NCBI RefSeq assembly: GCF_017826695.1
Contig: NZ_JAFFZW010000016.1
Coordinates: 1 to 61,262, forward strand
Direction of reading: 5' to 3'
From: Pseudomonas alliivorans
GTDB taxonomy: Bacteria; Pseudomonadota; Gammaproteobacteria; Pseudomonadales; Pseudomonadaceae
DNA: 61,262 bases
In this document: positions 33,106 to 42,667 of the stretch, one piece after another
Position numbering within the stretch: the stretch's first letter is position 1
Layout: every line of letters begins with the position of its first letter
Notes under the pieces: model-generated
What the model was told of the DNA's origin: nothing
The model's input: only the letters and a program-made list of their open reading frames with translations
Databases searched by the model: none
Translations under genes and position numbers: made by a program

Positions 33106-35148
33106 ATGTTCGCGCCGGCCAATCAGACTCACTTCAGCCTGACCGTAGAAGGGCTTTCGAACGACCTTCAAGTGTTCGCCCTCACCGGCCGGGAAGCCAT
33201 CAGCCAGCCATTCGCCTTCGAGGTAGAGCTGGTCAGTGAGCAACCGTCCCTGGACCTCGAAACGTTGCTGCACAAACCGGCCTTTCTGCAGCTCTCGCCT
33301 GACGGCAGCGGCATTCATGGCCAGATCTACCGCGCCGCCCAGGGCGATTCGGGCAAGCGACTGACCCGCTACGCCGTGACCCTGCGCCCGCAGTTGGCGT
33401 ACCTGGCGCACCGCATCAACCAGCGCATCTTCCAGAACCTGAGCGTGCCGAAAATCATCGGCCAGGTCCTCGAAGAACACGGCATTCAGAGCAACGCCTA
33501 CCAGTTCAAGGTCGGGGCAACGTACCCGGAGCGCGTTTACTGCGTTCAGTACGATGAATCGGACCTGCACTTCGTCCAGCGCCTGTGCGAGGAAGAAGGT
33601 ATCCATTACCACTTCCAGCACAGCACCACCGGCCACACGCTGGTGTTCGGCGATGACCAGACGGTGTTCCCGAAACTCGCGCCCGTGGCTTATCAGCAGG
33701 ACTCCGGCATGGTCGCCAGCGACCCAGTGATCAAGCGTTTCGACCTGCGCCTGGAGACCCGCACCAGCCGCACGACACGTCGCGACTACGATTTCGAAAA
33801 GCCGCGCATGACGCTGGAAAGCGAAAACCGTGGCGACGCACTGCCTGACCTCGAGGATTACGACTACCCCGGCCGTTTTGTAGACCGTGACCGGGGCAAG
33901 CACCTCGCCAAGCGAGCGCTGGAACGTCATCGCAACGACTACCAGTTGGTCGAAGGCAAGAGCGATCAGCCGTTGCTGGTCAGTGGCCACTTTCTGGCCC
34001 TGACCCAACACCCCAAGGCCAAATGGAACGACCTGTGGCTGCTCACTGAAATTCTGCACGAAGGTAAACAGCCGCAAGTACTGGAAGAGTCAGTCACCAG
34101 CGACACCACCGACCTGAAGGATGACTTCCATCAGGGCTACCGCAACCGTTTCCAGGCCACTCCGTGGGACGTACCCAACCGACCGCCTTTGAAACACCCC
34201 AAGCCGCGCATACTCGGTAGTCAGAGCGCAGTGGTTACCGGTCCTCAGGGCGAAGAGATCCACTGCGATCAGTACGGCCGCGTCAAAGTGCAGTTTCACT
34301 GGGACCGGGAAGGCCAGGCCGACGACAAGACCAGTTGCTGGCTGAGGGTCTCATCCGCCTGGGCTGGCGCGATGTACGGCGGCATTGCCATTCCGCGTAT
34401 CGGCATGGAAGTGCTGGTGACCTTCCTTGAAGGCGACCCCGATCAGCCGCTGATCACTGGCTGCCTGTACCACAAGGAAAATGTCGTTCCGTACGACCTG
34501 CCGACAAACAAGACCCGCAGCACGTTCAAGACCCTCAGTTCACCGGGCGGCGGCGGTTACAACGAACTGCGCATCGAAGACAAGAAGGGTCAGGAGCAGA
34601 TTTACCTGCACGCCCAGCGCGACTGGGATGAAAACGTCGAGCACGACCAGAAGATCCGCGTCGGCAACGAGCGCCACGACACGGTCGAGCAAAATAGTTA
34701 CAGCGAATTCAAGGCCGAGGAACACCACACCGTCTATGCCGACCGCAAGGTCGAAGCCCGTGCCGACGATCACCTGACCGTAGCCGTCAACCAGCACGTC
34801 AAGATCGGCACCGGCCAGTTCATCGAAGCGGGCCAGGAAATCCACCTGAGCAGTGGCATGAAGGTGGTGCTTGAGGCCGGTAGCGAACTGACCCTCAAAG
34901 CAGGCGGCAGCTTCATCAAAATCGACGCCAGCGGCGTCACCCTGAGCGGCCCGGTGATCAACGTCAACACTGGCGGAAGCCCCGGCAGCGGCACCCCGGC
35001 AGCCCCGCTGATGCCAGGTCCGCTACAGCAGGCCGATGCCGACAAAGCCGGTGCGGTACTGACCCCGGCCCAGATCAACACCCTCAAACGCAATGCACCG
35101 TTCTGTGAAGAGTGCGAGAAGTGCAAGGACGGTGCCTGTGCAATCTGA
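33106..35148 (+). CDS. vgrG: VgrG spike protein with cysteine-rich tail
   Basis: The 680-aa VgrG has the same layout as the copy at 5982-8018 (FAPANQTHFSLTVEGLSNDL, gp27/gp5 region, beta-helix ending VTLSGPVINVNTGGSPG). It differs in its last 25 residues: an alanine/proline-rich linker and then CEECEKCKDGACAI, four Cys as CxxCxxCx4C. That tail could bind metal. The DUF4123 adaptor gene begins inside these last codons, so tail and adaptor may have been acquired together. It probably carries the Rhs toxin encoded downstream. Confidence 0.96.
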   Translation: MFAPANQTHFSLTVEGLSNDLQVFALTGREAISQPFAFEVELVSEQPSLDLETLLHKPAFLQLSPDGSGIHGQIYRAAQGDSGKRLTRYAVTLRPQLAYLAHRINQRIFQNLSVPKIIGQVLEEHGIQSNAYQFKVGATYPERVYCVQYDESDLHFVQRLCEEEGIHYHFQHSTTGHTLVFGDDQTVFPKLAPVAYQQDSGMVASDPVIKRFDLRLETRTSRTTRRDYDFEKPRMTLESENRGDALPDLEDYDYPGRFVDRDRGKHLAKRALERHRNDYQLVEGKSDQPLLVSGHFLALTQHPKAKWNDLWLLTEILHEGKQPQVLEESVTSDTTDLKDDFHQGYRNRFQATPWDVPNRPPLKHPKPRILGSQSAVVTGPQGEEIHCDQYGRVKVQFHWDREGQADDKTSCWLRVSSAWAGAMYGGIAIPRIGMEVLVTFLEGDPDQPLITGCLYHKENVVPYDLPTNKTRSTFKTLSSPGGGGYNELRIEDKKGQEQIYLHAQRDWDENVEHDQKIRVGNERHDTVEQNSYSEFKAEEHHTVYADRKVEARADDHLTVAVNQHVKIGTGQFIEAGQEIHLSSGMKVVLEAGSELTLKAGGSFIKIDASGVTLSGPVINVNTGGSPGSGTPAAPLMPGPLQQADADKAGAVLTPAQINTLKRNAPFCEECEKCKDGACAI

Positions 35149-35881
35149 CCGCCTCACGCCACGAGACTGGCTGACGCAACAACCATTGCGCAAGGACGAA
35201 CACCTGTACGTGGTCGTCAGCGCCGCCAGTGACGCCGAAGCGCTTAAAACCCTGCACATGACCGAGCCCGACGCCGGATTCATCCCGCTCTGGGGCGGCA
35301 CGCCATATGACACCTGGCAACCGGTAATGCCCTACCTGAGCGAACTCAAGCCTCGATCAAGCTTCCTGACTTGGATAGCTGAAACCGATGCCGAAGACTG
35401 GGGCTGGCTGGCCGTTTCGACGCATCCACCGCAGGTGGTGTTCGAGCATCTCCGCAGCCTGACCCAAGTGAGGATGCCTGACGGGGCCGAGGTGTTTTTC
35501 CGGTTTTGGGATGGGCGGCATATTTATCCGATTTTGAGCGAACTCGGCGCAGAAGCGTCTGAGGTGGTTCCGGTTTTTGATCGTTATCTGATCAACGGAC
35601 GAGCTTTGACAACCGGTCAGGGGGTCGTCGGTGATCCGATGCCGTTCCCTTGGTGGAGCGTGCCGGACGCACTGATTAAAAAGCTTGCGGGCGACGACCC
35701 CAACACCGTAATCGACAACATGATGCAGTGGCTGCAAGAAAATGAAGCCGAACTGTACTTCTCGTTTCCCGAATCCAATCTGCGGCAGAAAGTGGCGCGT
35801 TTCGTAAAGCGTACCTCGCTCACGGAAGAAAACTATACCGGGCTCTTGAAAGCCCACTTGGAGAATGAGGTGACCGTATGA
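35138..35881 (+). CDS. DUF4123 adaptor/chaperone for effector loading
   Basis: DUF4123 proteins (Tap/TEC adaptors) hold an effector and load it on its VgrG. The 247-aa product contains the family's core: LYVVVSAASDAEALKTLHMT, IAETDAEDWGWLAVSTH, VFFRFWDGRHIYPIL. There is no suitable ATG. I choose GTG at 35138, eight bases after AAGGA and overlapping the vgrG end; a GTG at 35132 is closer to that site. The stop overlaps the rhs start (ATGA), so adaptor and toxin are made together. Confidence 0.88.
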   Translation: MQSDRLTPRDWLTQQPLRKDEHLYVVVSAASDAEALKTLHMTEPDAGFIPLWGGTPYDTWQPVMPYLSELKPRSSFLTWIAETDAEDWGWLAVSTHPPQVVFEHLRSLTQVRMPDGAEVFFRFWDGRHIYPILSELGAEASEVVPVFDRYLINGRALTTGQGVVGDPMPFPWWSVPDALIKKLAGDDPNTVIDNMMQWLQENEAELYFSFPESNLRQKVARFVKRTSLTEENYTGLLKAHLENEVTV

Positions 35882-38800
35882 ACATTTCCATGGGTTCTAT
35901 CGTCGGCAACCTGACAGCCGAACAACCCGATGCTCAGGTCATCATCAAGGATTTCAAGAAGTGCCTCGCGGACTACCGTGAACATGCCGAGGCCTGGTAT
36001 GGCGGTATTCTGGATGCGGAACAGCAGTTTCAGGTAGGCGATGAAGTCGGCACCCAAGACAAGGACAGCAAGAGCAGCGCTGACCTGTATGCGACATGTC
36101 CGGCCAACGGCAAACTTAAGCTGGTGCACAGCTTCGAGTCCGCGCGTTTCGTACCGATCGGTAACACGCCCGTGCGACTTGTGCCTGTGGTCGACGGTTT
36201 AATCATGGGCAAAAATGAAGCTGGCGATCCTGTAAACGTGACCATTGGGCCCAGCGGCATCAAAGAAGTCACCGGCCTCAAGCCTAATCAGCAATACAAG
36301 ATCACTTTTTACCCCAACCCGACACGTGCCCAGATCGACAGCCTGTTCAACTCATATCAGGGCGTTATCGGCGAACTGAGCGGCTGGCTGACCACCCAGT
36401 GGAGTACTGATTTTCTGCCGCTCTGGCAGGCCCATAGCAACGCCTCCATGGCCGGCCGTGCCATGCAGCAACTGGATTCGGCCTGGAAAGGTTTTCTCAA
36501 AGCCATCATGGGTTTGTGGGGGGATATCAAAAGTCTCTACAACCTGGTCGCCCATCCCCGGGAAAACTACGAAAAGCTGAAAAAGTTCTTCACCGAGGAA
36601 GAAATCAAACGCATCTACAACGCGTCCAAAGAAGCCATCCACACGGCATTGTTGATTGCCAGCGACGAGCCACTAATGTGGATCTATGTGGCTGCGATTG
36701 TAGCGTGGGTCAAGATGCTGCCGCCGCAGACCTGCACCGAAGTGCTCGCCGAGCTGACCACCGAAGTGCTGATGAACATCCTGATTGGCGTCGTGCTGAC
36801 CGGTGGTATCGGCCTGACTGTAAGGGTTGCCACCAAGGCACTCAAGGCGACGCAAAACAGCGGCAAAGTCATGGCGATGATTGAAGACTTCACCTCCATG
36901 CTGATGAAGCTCAGCCGGAAAAACGCACAGGCTCACGCCGAAACCGCCAAGCCCCTGCTGCTGAATGCGGAGGCAAAGCTGAACCCTGCGCGCAAGACGG
37001 ATGTCGCCATCGCGCCACCAAAACCGGCTGTCACGGCTACAGCGCCGAAGAAAAAGCCGCCCATTTCCGGCACGGTGGAACCGGACGCGCAGGTTCAGGC
37101 ACGGGGCAAGAAGAAGAACGCGACAAAGGTCGAACAGAAAGAGCACGTCGACGACGCGCCTGCACAGTCGAAGAACCCGGCTGATGAACCTGCAGAACCC
37201 GCGAAGAAAACCTGCACCAACGGCGACCCTGTTTCAATGGTCACAGGGGAAGAGCTTCTGACCCTCACCGACGGTGAGCTCGGCGGACTCTTGAATCTCG
37301 AATGGACACGCCTTTACCGGACGAGCGCGGTCGAAATTGATAGCCGTCTGGGCTACGGATGGAGCCATTCGCTCTCTCACCGCCTGCAACTGGACGATGA
37401 GGGCGTGCTCTGGACTGACAACGAGAATCGTCAGACCCGCTTCCCGATGCCGACCGAACGGCGTCCGGCCATTACCAACAGCCTGGCCAGTGCAGCGATT
37501 TTTGTAGGTGATGCTCCAGGCGAACTGATTCTGACCCAAGCGGGACAAAAGCCGCGCTTCTATCATTTCCGCGCCGGTCGGCTGACAACCATCAGCGATG
37601 CCTACGATAACCAGCTACATATCGAATACGACCTCGTTGATCGCATCCAGCGTATCGACAACGGAGCAGGACGCTCACTGCTGTTGCGTTACAACGACCG
37701 GCACATCGCCTCGGTCGAGTACCAGCAACAACGTCCGGAATATGACGAGCAAGGCAAGCGGCAGGATCCATGGCTGACAGTACAGACCCTCGTCACCTAC
37801 CACTACAACGAGCAACATCAACTGGTCCGCGCCACAAACACAGCCGGTGAAAGCGAGCACTATCGTTACAATGATCAGCACGTCATTCTCGAACGGCAGT
37901 TGGCCGGTGGTGCCAGCTTCCATTGGGAATGGGAGCGCGAAGGCAAGGCCTCACGCTGCGTGCGTCAATGGGCCAACTACTCGCAGATGGACATACGCTA
38001 CGTCTGGGATGACAACGGCACAGCCACAGTCATCAATGCTGACGGCAGCGAACAGGTCTACGTGCATGACACCAATGCCCGGCTGGTCAGCCAGACCGAT
38101 CCTGATGGCGCAAAAATACAGAAAATCTACGACGAACAAGGTCGTCTGATTGCAGAAAAAGATGCACTCGACGCAGTCACTGAATACCGCTACAACGATG
38201 CCGGACGCCTGATCGCTCTCATCCCTTCTGAAGGACTTCCAACCTATTACGGCTATTTCGACGGCCAACTGATCAGCGTTGAACGCGGCGAAGCGCGATG
38301 GAAATACGACCGCAATCGTCAAGGCGACATCACCCTTCAGATCGATCCGGACGGCAACGAAACTCATTACAGCTACGACCTGCACGGCCGCCTGCTGGAA
38401 ATCCGTCACCCCGACGGCAGTCGCCACACACTGGGCTGGAACGGCCTTGGTCAGCTGCTTGAAGAGCGTCTGCCTGATGGCGGCCAGCGCAAATACCGTT
38501 ACGACGCGCTGGGTCGGCAAATCACTCGTCAGGAAGAAACCGGCGCCATCACCCACTACCAGTGGGACGCAGCCAATCGTCTGGCACAAATCACCCTGCC
38601 CGGTGGCGCCACCCGCGCGTTCACCTACAACGCCTATGGCAAAGTCACTGCCGAGCGCGACGAACTGGGCCGCATCACCCGCTACGAATACGCCGACAAA
38701 TTGCATCTGGTCAGCCGCCGCATCAACCCGGATGGCAGCCAGCTGCGTTATCGCTACGACAATGCCCGCCTGCTGCTCACCGAGATCGAAAACGAGCGCG

Positions 38801-40731
38801 GCGAGCACTATCACCTCGATTACTACAGCAATGGCCTGATCCAGCGGGAAACCGGCTTCGACGGCCGCAGTACCGCCTATGAATACGACCTCAACGGCCA
38901 GTTGCTGAAAAAAACCGAGTTCGGCGACGACGGCAGCGAACTCGTCACCGAGTACCAGCGTGACAGTGCTGGCCGTCTGCTGGTCAAAACCTTGGCCGAC
39001 GGCAGCGTGATCCATTACCGCTACGACGCCCTCGGCCGTCTGGTCAGCGTCGACGACGGTCACTGGCCCCTTGCTTACGAATATGATCTGCAAGACCGCC
39101 TGATCACCGAGCATCAGGGTTGGGGCACCACTCGCTACGAGTACGACGCGCTTGGACAATTGAGCCATTGCCGCCTGCCTGACGGCAGCAAACTCGATTA
39201 CCACCACCAGCGCGGCGGCCAGCTCGGCAGCATTGACCTCAACGGCTCGCGCCTGACCACGCACCAGTTCAGCGCCGGTCGCGAGCAACAGCGCCAGCAA
39301 GGTCTGCTGCTCAGTCAGTATCAGTACGATGATCAGGGTCGCCTTCAGGCCCACAGCGTCAGCCAGCAGGACCGCCACCTGTTCCACCGCCACTACGCGT
39401 ACGACGCAAGCGGCAACCTGGCAGGCGTCAACGACAGTCGAAAAGGCAACCGCAGTTTCCACTACGACCCGCTGGATCGCCTGATCAGCGTGCGCGGCAG
39501 TACCCCGGAAAGCTTCGCCCACGACCCCGCAGGCAACCTCCTCGGCCAAGGCGACCAACCGGCCGCCAACCTGGCCAACGTCAAAGGCAACCGCCTGCTC
39601 ATGCAGGGCGACCGACACTACGACTACGACGCCTACGGCAACCAGATCCGCGAGCGACGCGGCACCGGCCAGAAACTCGTCACCGAATACCGCTACGACT
39701 GCCAGCACCGCCTGATCGGCGTCAGCCTGCCGGGCGGCAGCACCGCGTCCTACAAATACGACGCCTTTGGTCGCCGCATCGAAAAGACCGTCGATGGCCA
39801 CACCACCGAATTCCTGTGGCAAGGCGAACGGCTCATCGCCGAAAGCGCAACCAACCGATATCGCACTTACATCTACGAGCCGGGCACCTTCCGCCCCTTG
39901 GCAATGCTCGACGGCGAAGGTCCACTGAAGGCCCAGCCGTTCTACTACCAGCTTGACCACCTCGGCACCCCACAGGAACTCACCGATTACAGCGGCGAGA
40001 TCATGTGGTCGGCCAAATACCGGGCTTACGGCAACCTCGCGACCCTCGACATCGCAGAAATCGACAACCCTTTGCGCTTCCAGGGTCAGTACTTCGATGC
40101 CGAGACAGGCCTACACTACAACCGCCATCGCTATTACAATCCGGGCACTGGACGGTTCCTGACACCGGACCCGATCAAGCTTGCGGGTGGGTTGAACAAC
40201 TACCAGTACGTGCCTAACCCTACGGGGTGGGTGGATCCGTTGGGGTTAACAGGGAAATGCCCAAGTGCTGAGACCTGCTCTCTACCAGTAGCCGCAGAGA
40301 ATCCGGCTAGAGATGCTCACGTTAATCACATTGAACCAACGGTTCCTATGCCTTCCGGTGTGGGCGGTACAGGAGCCCATTATGACAAGGTGAACGGGCA
40401 AGGTTTGTACGTTTTGAAAGACGAGGCCGGAAATGTAAAATATGTCGGCCGCGGCGATGCTCCTGCAAGGGTCGCCAAACACGCCGACACAGAAGGAAAG
40501 GACGATCTGGTAAGTCAAATACTTTGGGACAACAATCTAAGTAAGGCTCAGGCAAAAGGGTTGGAGCAACTGATCATAGATTTATATGGTGGTGCTAAAA
40601 GCCAGAATGCTCGCACGCCGCTACTTAACGAGATACGCTCTTACCGTCCTGAAAACCCGAACGCCCCACTCTACAAAGCGGCGGGCAGCGATGAATTGTT
40701 TAATGAAACCCTAAGGAGACTCGGGCAATGA
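35878..40731 (+). CDS. Rhs toxin with GIY-YIG-like nuclease tip
   Basis: A 1617-aa polymorphic toxin. Residues 1-220 are an uncommon N-terminal domain without a visible PAAR repeat. Two hydrophobic helices follow at about 270-325 (LMWIYVAAIVAWVKM, VLMNILIGVVLTGGIGLTV). Then come a Lys/Pro-rich linker, the DUF6531 entry (GDPVSMVTGEELLTLTDGEL) and about 950 residues of YD repeats that form a closed shell. The shell ends at GRFLTPDPIKLAGGLNNYQY and WVDPLGL, the usual self-cleavage boundary. The last 150 residues are the toxin: GLYVLKDEAGNVKYVGRGD, then ARVAKH and KGLEQLIIDLYGG, with the Tyr-Tyr, Arg, His and Glu order of GIY-YIG nucleases. The tip is more AT-rich than the shell. Overlaps its adaptor upstream and immunity gene downstream by four bases. 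Confidence 0.88.
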   Translation: MNISMGSIVGNLTAEQPDAQVIIKDFKKCLADYREHAEAWYGGILDAEQQFQVGDEVGTQDKDSKSSADLYATCPANGKLKLVHSFESARFVPIGNTPVRLVPVVDGLIMGKNEAGDPVNVTIGPSGIKEVTGLKPNQQYKITFYPNPTRAQIDSLFNSYQGVIGELSGWLTTQWSTDFLPLWQAHSNASMAGRAMQQLDSAWKGFLKAIMGLWGDIKSLYNLVAHPRENYEKLKKFFTEEEIKRIYNASKEAIHTALLIASDEPLMWIYVAAIVAWVKMLPPQTCTEVLAELTTEVLMNILIGVVLTGGIGLTVRVATKALKATQNSGKVMAMIEDFTSMLMKLSRKNAQAHAETAKPLLLNAEAKLNPARKTDVAIAPPKPAVTATAPKKKPPISGTVEPDAQVQARGKKKNATKVEQKEHVDDAPAQSKNPADEPAEPAKKTCTNGDPVSMVTGEELLTLTDGELGGLLNLEWTRLYRTSAVEIDSRLGYGWSHSLSHRLQLDDEGVLWTDNENRQTRFPMPTERRPAITNSLASAAIFVGDAPGELILTQAGQKPRFYHFRAGRLTTISDAYDNQLHIEYDLVDRIQRIDNGAGRSLLLRYNDRHIASVEYQQQRPEYDEQGKRQDPWLTVQTLVTYHYNEQHQLVRATNTAGESEHYRYNDQHVILERQLAGGASFHWEWEREGKASRCVRQWANYSQMDIRYVWDDNGTATVINADGSEQVYVHDTNARLVSQTDPDGAKIQKIYDEQGRLIAEKDALDAVTEYRYNDAGRLIALIPSEGLPTYYGYFDGQLISVERGEARWKYDRNRQGDITLQIDPDGNETHYSYDLHGRLLEIRHPDGSRHTLGWNGLGQLLEERLPDGGQRKYRYDALGRQITRQEETGAITHYQWDAANRLAQITLPGGATRAFTYNAYGKVTAERDELGRITRYEYADKLHLVSRRINPDGSQLRYRYDNARLLLTEIENERGEHYHLDYYSNGLIQRETGFDGRSTAYEYDLNGQLLKKTEFGDDGSELVTEYQRDSAGRLLVKTLADGSVIHYRYDALGRLVSVDDGHWPLAYEYDLQDRLITEHQGWGTTRYEYDALGQLSHCRLPDGSKLDYHHQRGGQLGSIDLNGSRLTTHQFSAGREQQRQQGLLLSQYQYDDQGRLQAHSVSQQDRHLFHRHYAYDASGNLAGVNDSRKGNRSFHYDPLDRLISVRGSTPESFAHDPAGNLLGQGDQPAANLANVKGNRLLMQGDRHYDYDAYGNQIRERRGTGQKLVTEYRYDCQHRLIGVSLPGGSTASYKYDAFGRRIEKTVDGHTTEFLWQGERLIAESATNRYRTYIYEPGTFRPLAMLDGEGPLKAQPFYYQLDHLGTPQELTDYSGEIMWSAKYRAYGNLATLDIAEIDNPLRFQGQYFDAETGLHYNRHRYYNPGTGRFLTPDPIKLAGGLNNYQYVPNPTGWVDPLGLTGKCPSAETCSLPVAAENPARDAHVNHIEPTVPMPSGVGGTGAHYDKVNGQGLYVLKDEAGNVKYVGRGDAPARVAKHADTEGKDDLVSQILWDNNLSKAQAKGLEQLIIDLYGGAKSQNARTPLLNEIRSYRPENPNAPLYKAAGSDELFNETLRRLGQ

Positions 40732-41135
40732 AGAATAAAAAAACAACAGTTGGTGATGTAGTACTGATACCTGTCAAAGATGGCTTTAAAGCCGCTAAAA
40801 TCCTATATGTTTCAGATCGATATAAAGATACTATTCTGCTGGGAATATTTAAAGGCTTGCTTTCTGAAAAAAAAATGCCGGAACAGCTACCCGAGAGCAT
40901 TGATCTATTACTTTACACATCAAAGGTACCTATTCAGAAACAACGCTGGCACTTTGTTGGACATGAAGAATTAAGAGACTCTCAAAAGAATCTAGATTTG
41001 AGAGTGGTCGCAGGAGATCTTTGGAAGGGTGATACTCATTTGGGCTCAGCGTCTGCTGAAGACAGAATTAATCTACCGGAAATGCTAGTCATGGGTGCAG
41101 GTCTCGTTGAAAAAAAAGCGGACGCGCTTAATTAA
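40728..41135 (+). CDS. Cognate immunity protein of the Rhs tip (Imm26-like)
   Basis: The 135-aa cytoplasmic protein starts in an ATGA overlap with the rhs stop, the usual coupling for a toxin and its antidote. No signal or membrane segment, as expected for a guard against a nuclease. TVGDVVLIPVKDGFKAAKIL near the N-terminus resembles Imm26-type immunity proteins (GDV-x-IP-x-DG), though the match is by eye. AT-rich like the toxin tip, which points to transfer of tip and immunity as one unit. Confidence 0.75.
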   Translation: MKNKKTTVGDVVLIPVKDGFKAAKILYVSDRYKDTILLGIFKGLLSEKKMPEQLPESIDLLLYTSKVPIQKQRWHFVGHEELRDSQKNLDLRVVAGDLWKGDTHLGSASAEDRINLPEMLVMGAGLVEKKADALN

Positions 41136-41630
41136 ATTGCGCACAACAACCACCAGTTAAAACAATGGCATCAACCACAACTTTGCATTTTCAATGCTAT
41201 CTGCAGGCGAACTATATAGCATTTCTGATAAGTCATTTTTTCGAAATCTTGACCGAGGACACTTTAAACTTATCACCAATAACAATACACTAGCACCATA
41301 CAACTTCTTGCAGTAATCCTGCAAGGACATAGAGGCGGCAAAGTTTCTTGCACAAAGTGCTTGGACGAGCTGCAGGCAATACATCAACCATGCTGGTCAT
41401 GGGTGGGAGGTTTCTTATCTGTCAACTCTACCTGAGCGACCACATGGAGCATGATAAAAAACAAGGGCGATAATTCCTTTTTCCAAAGTAAAAATATAAC
41501 TAGCAATAATTGAAATTTATGATGACGAAGATTGGGGATCGGTAGATCCAAGGGATTGGACAACATAAAAATATTAAAGAGCTTATGCTAAATTAATTAA
41601 ATAGCTCTGACGTTTAGAAAGAACGTAAGC
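41136..41630. other. AT-rich decayed spacer between the immunity gene and the orphan Rhs cassette
   Basis: No intact gene is supported. At 41500-41568 the plus strand reads IIEIYDDEDWGSVDPRDWTT to a stop, an acidic C-terminus of the kind seen in immunity proteins, but a stop codon lies just before it. Two short minus-strand frames are hydrophobic but have no start signals or support. The stretch is probably remains of earlier immunity genes. Confidence 0.45.
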
Positions 41631-42667
41631 AGGGTCTGTTGCTCAGCCAGTATTAGTACGATGACTAGGGTCGCCTTCAGGCCCACAGTGTCAGCCAGCA
41701 GGACCGCCACCTGTTCCATCGCCACTACGCGTACGACGCAAACGGCAATCTGGCAGGCGTCAACGACAGTCGAAAAGGCAATCGCAGCTTCCACTACGAC
41801 CCGCTGGATCGCCTGATCAGCGTGCGCGGCAGCACCCCTGAAAGTTTCGCCCACGACCCGGCCGGCAACCTGCTCGCCCAGAACGACCTGCCAGTCGCCA
41901 ACCTGGCCAACGTCAAAGGCAACCGCCTGCTCATGCAGGGCGACCGGCACTACGACTACGACGCCTACGGCAACCAGATCCGCGAGCGACGCGGCACCGG
42001 CCAGAAACTCGTCACCGAATACCGCTACGACTGCCAGCACCGCCTGATCGGCGTCAGCCTGCCGGGCGGCAGCACCGCGTCCTACAAATACGACGCCTTT
42101 GGTCGCCGCATCGAAAAGACCGTCGATGGCCACACCACCGAATTCCTGTGGCAAGGCGAACGCCTGATCGCCGAAAGCGCGACCAACCGATATCGCACCT
42201 ATATCTACGAACCGGGCACCTTCCGCCCCTTGGCCATGCTTGACGGCGAAGGTCCACTGAAGGCCCAGCCGTTCTACTACCAGCTTGACCACCTCGGCAC
42301 CCCACAGGAACTCACCGATTACAGCGGCGAGATCATGTGGTCGGCCAAATACCGCGCTTACGGCAACCTCGCGACCCTCGATATCGCAGAATCGACAACC
42401 CGCTGCGCTTCCAGGGTCAGTACTTCGATGCCGAGACAGGCCTACACTACAACCGCCATCGCTATTACAATCCGGGCACTGGACGGTTTCTGACGCCCGA
42501 CCCGATCAAGCTTGCGGGTGGGTTGAACAACTATCAGTACGTGCCTAACCCTACGGGGTGGGTGGATCCGCTGGGGTTGGAAACAATACCGGTAAGCTGT
42601 CCAGGTGGCCTTAGCTGTAAGCCTACCAAGTCCTTAGAGGAACTGGTTCCTGGGGGAAGTGTCCCTA
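41631..42667 (+). pseudogene. Orphan Rhs 3' cassette with a different tip, truncated
   Basis: From 41631 the sequence repeats the 3' end of the rhs gene (from about 39300 to 40245), nearly base for base over long parts. Relative to the intact gene, two Gln codons are TAG (in SQYQYDDQG), and one base is missing near 42390 (GAAATCGAC to GAATCGAC), shifting the frame before the GRFLTPDPIKLAGG segment. After WVDPLGL the tip differs: ETIPVSCPGGLSCKPTKSLE and a few more residues before an insertion sequence interrupts it. It has no start of its own and is a silent tip store of the kind found behind rhs genes. Confidence 0.85.

Noticed and set aside
33022..34077. 351-aa minus-strand frame opposite the second vgrG
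   Set aside because: A matching frame lies opposite the first vgrG (7122-8183), so it follows from vgrG codon use, not from a separate gene.
37951..39960. 669-aa open frame on the minus strand opposite rhs
   Set aside because: It mirrors the YD repeats of the rhs gene (Val/Ala/Phe-rich, low complexity) and has no family resemblance. A similar mirror frame lies opposite the orphan cassette (41597-42292).
41157..41566. Two short hydrophobic minus-strand frames behind the Rhs immunity gene
   Set aside because: No ribosome-binding sites, no family resemblance and AT-rich debris around them; too weak to call genes.
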